A DNA stretch of 6,668 nucleotides from Sedimenticola sp. GTDB taxonomy: Bacteria > Pseudomonadota > Gammaproteobacteria > Chromatiales > Chromatiaceae. Below are positions 6,151-6,668 of the stretch, one piece after another; within the stretch, counting starts at the first letter, position 1; each line of letters begins with the position of its first letter. The stretch spans positions 1 through 6,668 of the forward strand of contig JAPHUG010000374.1 of assembly GCA_026197195.1 (NCBI GenBank), read 5' to 3'. The notes below the pieces were generated by a model. The model saw only the letters and a program-made list of their open reading frames with translations, did not search any database and had not been told where the DNA came from. A program made the position numbers and the translations under genes.

Positions 6151-6668
6151 ATGAGTAAGAAATTCGCATCCCATGCTGACGTCGAAGAGAAGAATGTATC
6201 GTTCGATAAACTGGCTGAAGGCGTCTACGCCTACACCGCCGAGGGCGATCCCAACACCGGCATTATCATCGGTGATGACAGCGTTATGGTGATCGATACC
6301 CAGGCCACACCTGACATGGCACAGGACGTTATTCGCCGGATTCGCGAAGTAACCGATAAGCCGATCGAGTATGTTGTGCTATCTCACTACCATGCCGTTC
6401 GGGTCATGGGTGCTTCGGCCTATAATCCCAAGCAGATCATTGCCAGTCAGGCGACCTATGACCTGATTGTTGAGCGTGGCCAGTTTGACTTTGATTCCGA
6501 AGTCGGTCGCTTCCCTCGCCTGTTCCAGGGTGTTGAATCCGTACCCGGTCTCACCTGGCCAACCCTGACTTTCGAATCATCCATGACCCTCTGGATGGGT
6601 AAACGCCGGGTTGAACTGATGCATGTCGGTCGCGGCCACACCAAGGGTGACATCGTAGTCTGGTTACC
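6151..6668 (+). CDS. Metallo-beta-lactamase-fold protein with a degenerate metal motif (partial, 3' end missing)
   Basis: The first 172 residues are present and the frame is open at the window edge. The start has GAAGG nine bases upstream. There is no signal peptide, so the protein is cytoplasmic. The MBL fold is recognised from GVYAYTAEGDPNTGIIIGDDSVMVIDTQATPDMAQ (24-58), the strand leading to SHYHAVR (78-84) and GRGHTKGDIVVWL (160-172). In active MBL enzymes the first motif is HxHxDH. Here His79 and His81 are kept, but the Asp and the last His are replaced by Val83 and Arg84. His163 supplies the usual next ligand. From memory, this HYHAVR variant recurs in proteobacterial proteins often encoded near aromatic-compound degradation genes, but no reaction is assigned. 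It might be a hydrolase using one metal or an altered site. The upstream MarR gene is a likely regulator. Confidence 0.88.
   Translation, partial: MSKKFASHADVEEKNVSFDKLAEGVYAYTAEGDPNTGIIIGDDSVMVIDTQATPDMAQDVIRRIREVTDKPIEYVVLSHYHAVRVMGASAYNPKQIIASQATYDLIVERGQFDFDSEVGRFPRLFQGVESVPGLTWPTLTFESSMTLWMGKRRVELMHVGRGHTKGDIVVWL

Noticed and set aside
6456..6653. Open frame on the minus strand within the MBL-fold gene
   Set aside because: It is a shadow of the MBL frame, which carries recognisable motifs throughout this stretch.

Overview
The window reads as ordinary chromosomal DNA of a gammaproteobacterium of intermediate GC content. The evidence is the mix of protein families: a CspA-type cold-shock protein, a ChaN-like lipoprotein, a DinB polymerase and a MarR-family regulator. 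I cannot name the genus. There are no mobile elements, CRISPR arrays, rRNA genes or tRNA genes.

Layout from left to right. (1) The 3' end of a cold-shock protein gene on +, closed by a strong hairpin. (2) A minus-strand lipoprotein gene with a ChaN (haem-binding/Tiki-like) domain and a C-terminal PDZ domain. (3) Divergent from it, across only 63 bp, a + strand secreted M1-type metallopeptidase with an extra C-terminal domain. (4) Converging on it, a minus-strand gene for DNA polymerase IV (dinB), with a possible LexA box upstream of its start. (5) A + strand MarR-family regulator whose best start is probably a TTG. (6) About 400 bp of non-coding DNA, AT-rich in its second half, containing a good sigma70-type promoter wrapped in nested inverted repeats. 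(7) The first 172 codons of a metallo-beta-lactamase-fold protein that runs off the window and lacks half of the usual metal-binding motif.

How the genes may work together. The cold-shock and dinB genes look like independent stress-response units. The lipoprotein and the peptidase are both predicted to be exported and share one short divergent control region, so they may act together in the envelope. This is inference. The MarR-type regulator sits directly upstream of the MBL-fold gene, and the MBL promoter carries operator-like symmetry, so the simplest model is that the regulator controls the MBL gene and whatever follows it outside the window. Nothing here is clearly a new system. The most interesting points are the nested-repeat promoter, the degenerate MBL motif and the shortened zinc-site spacing of the peptidase.
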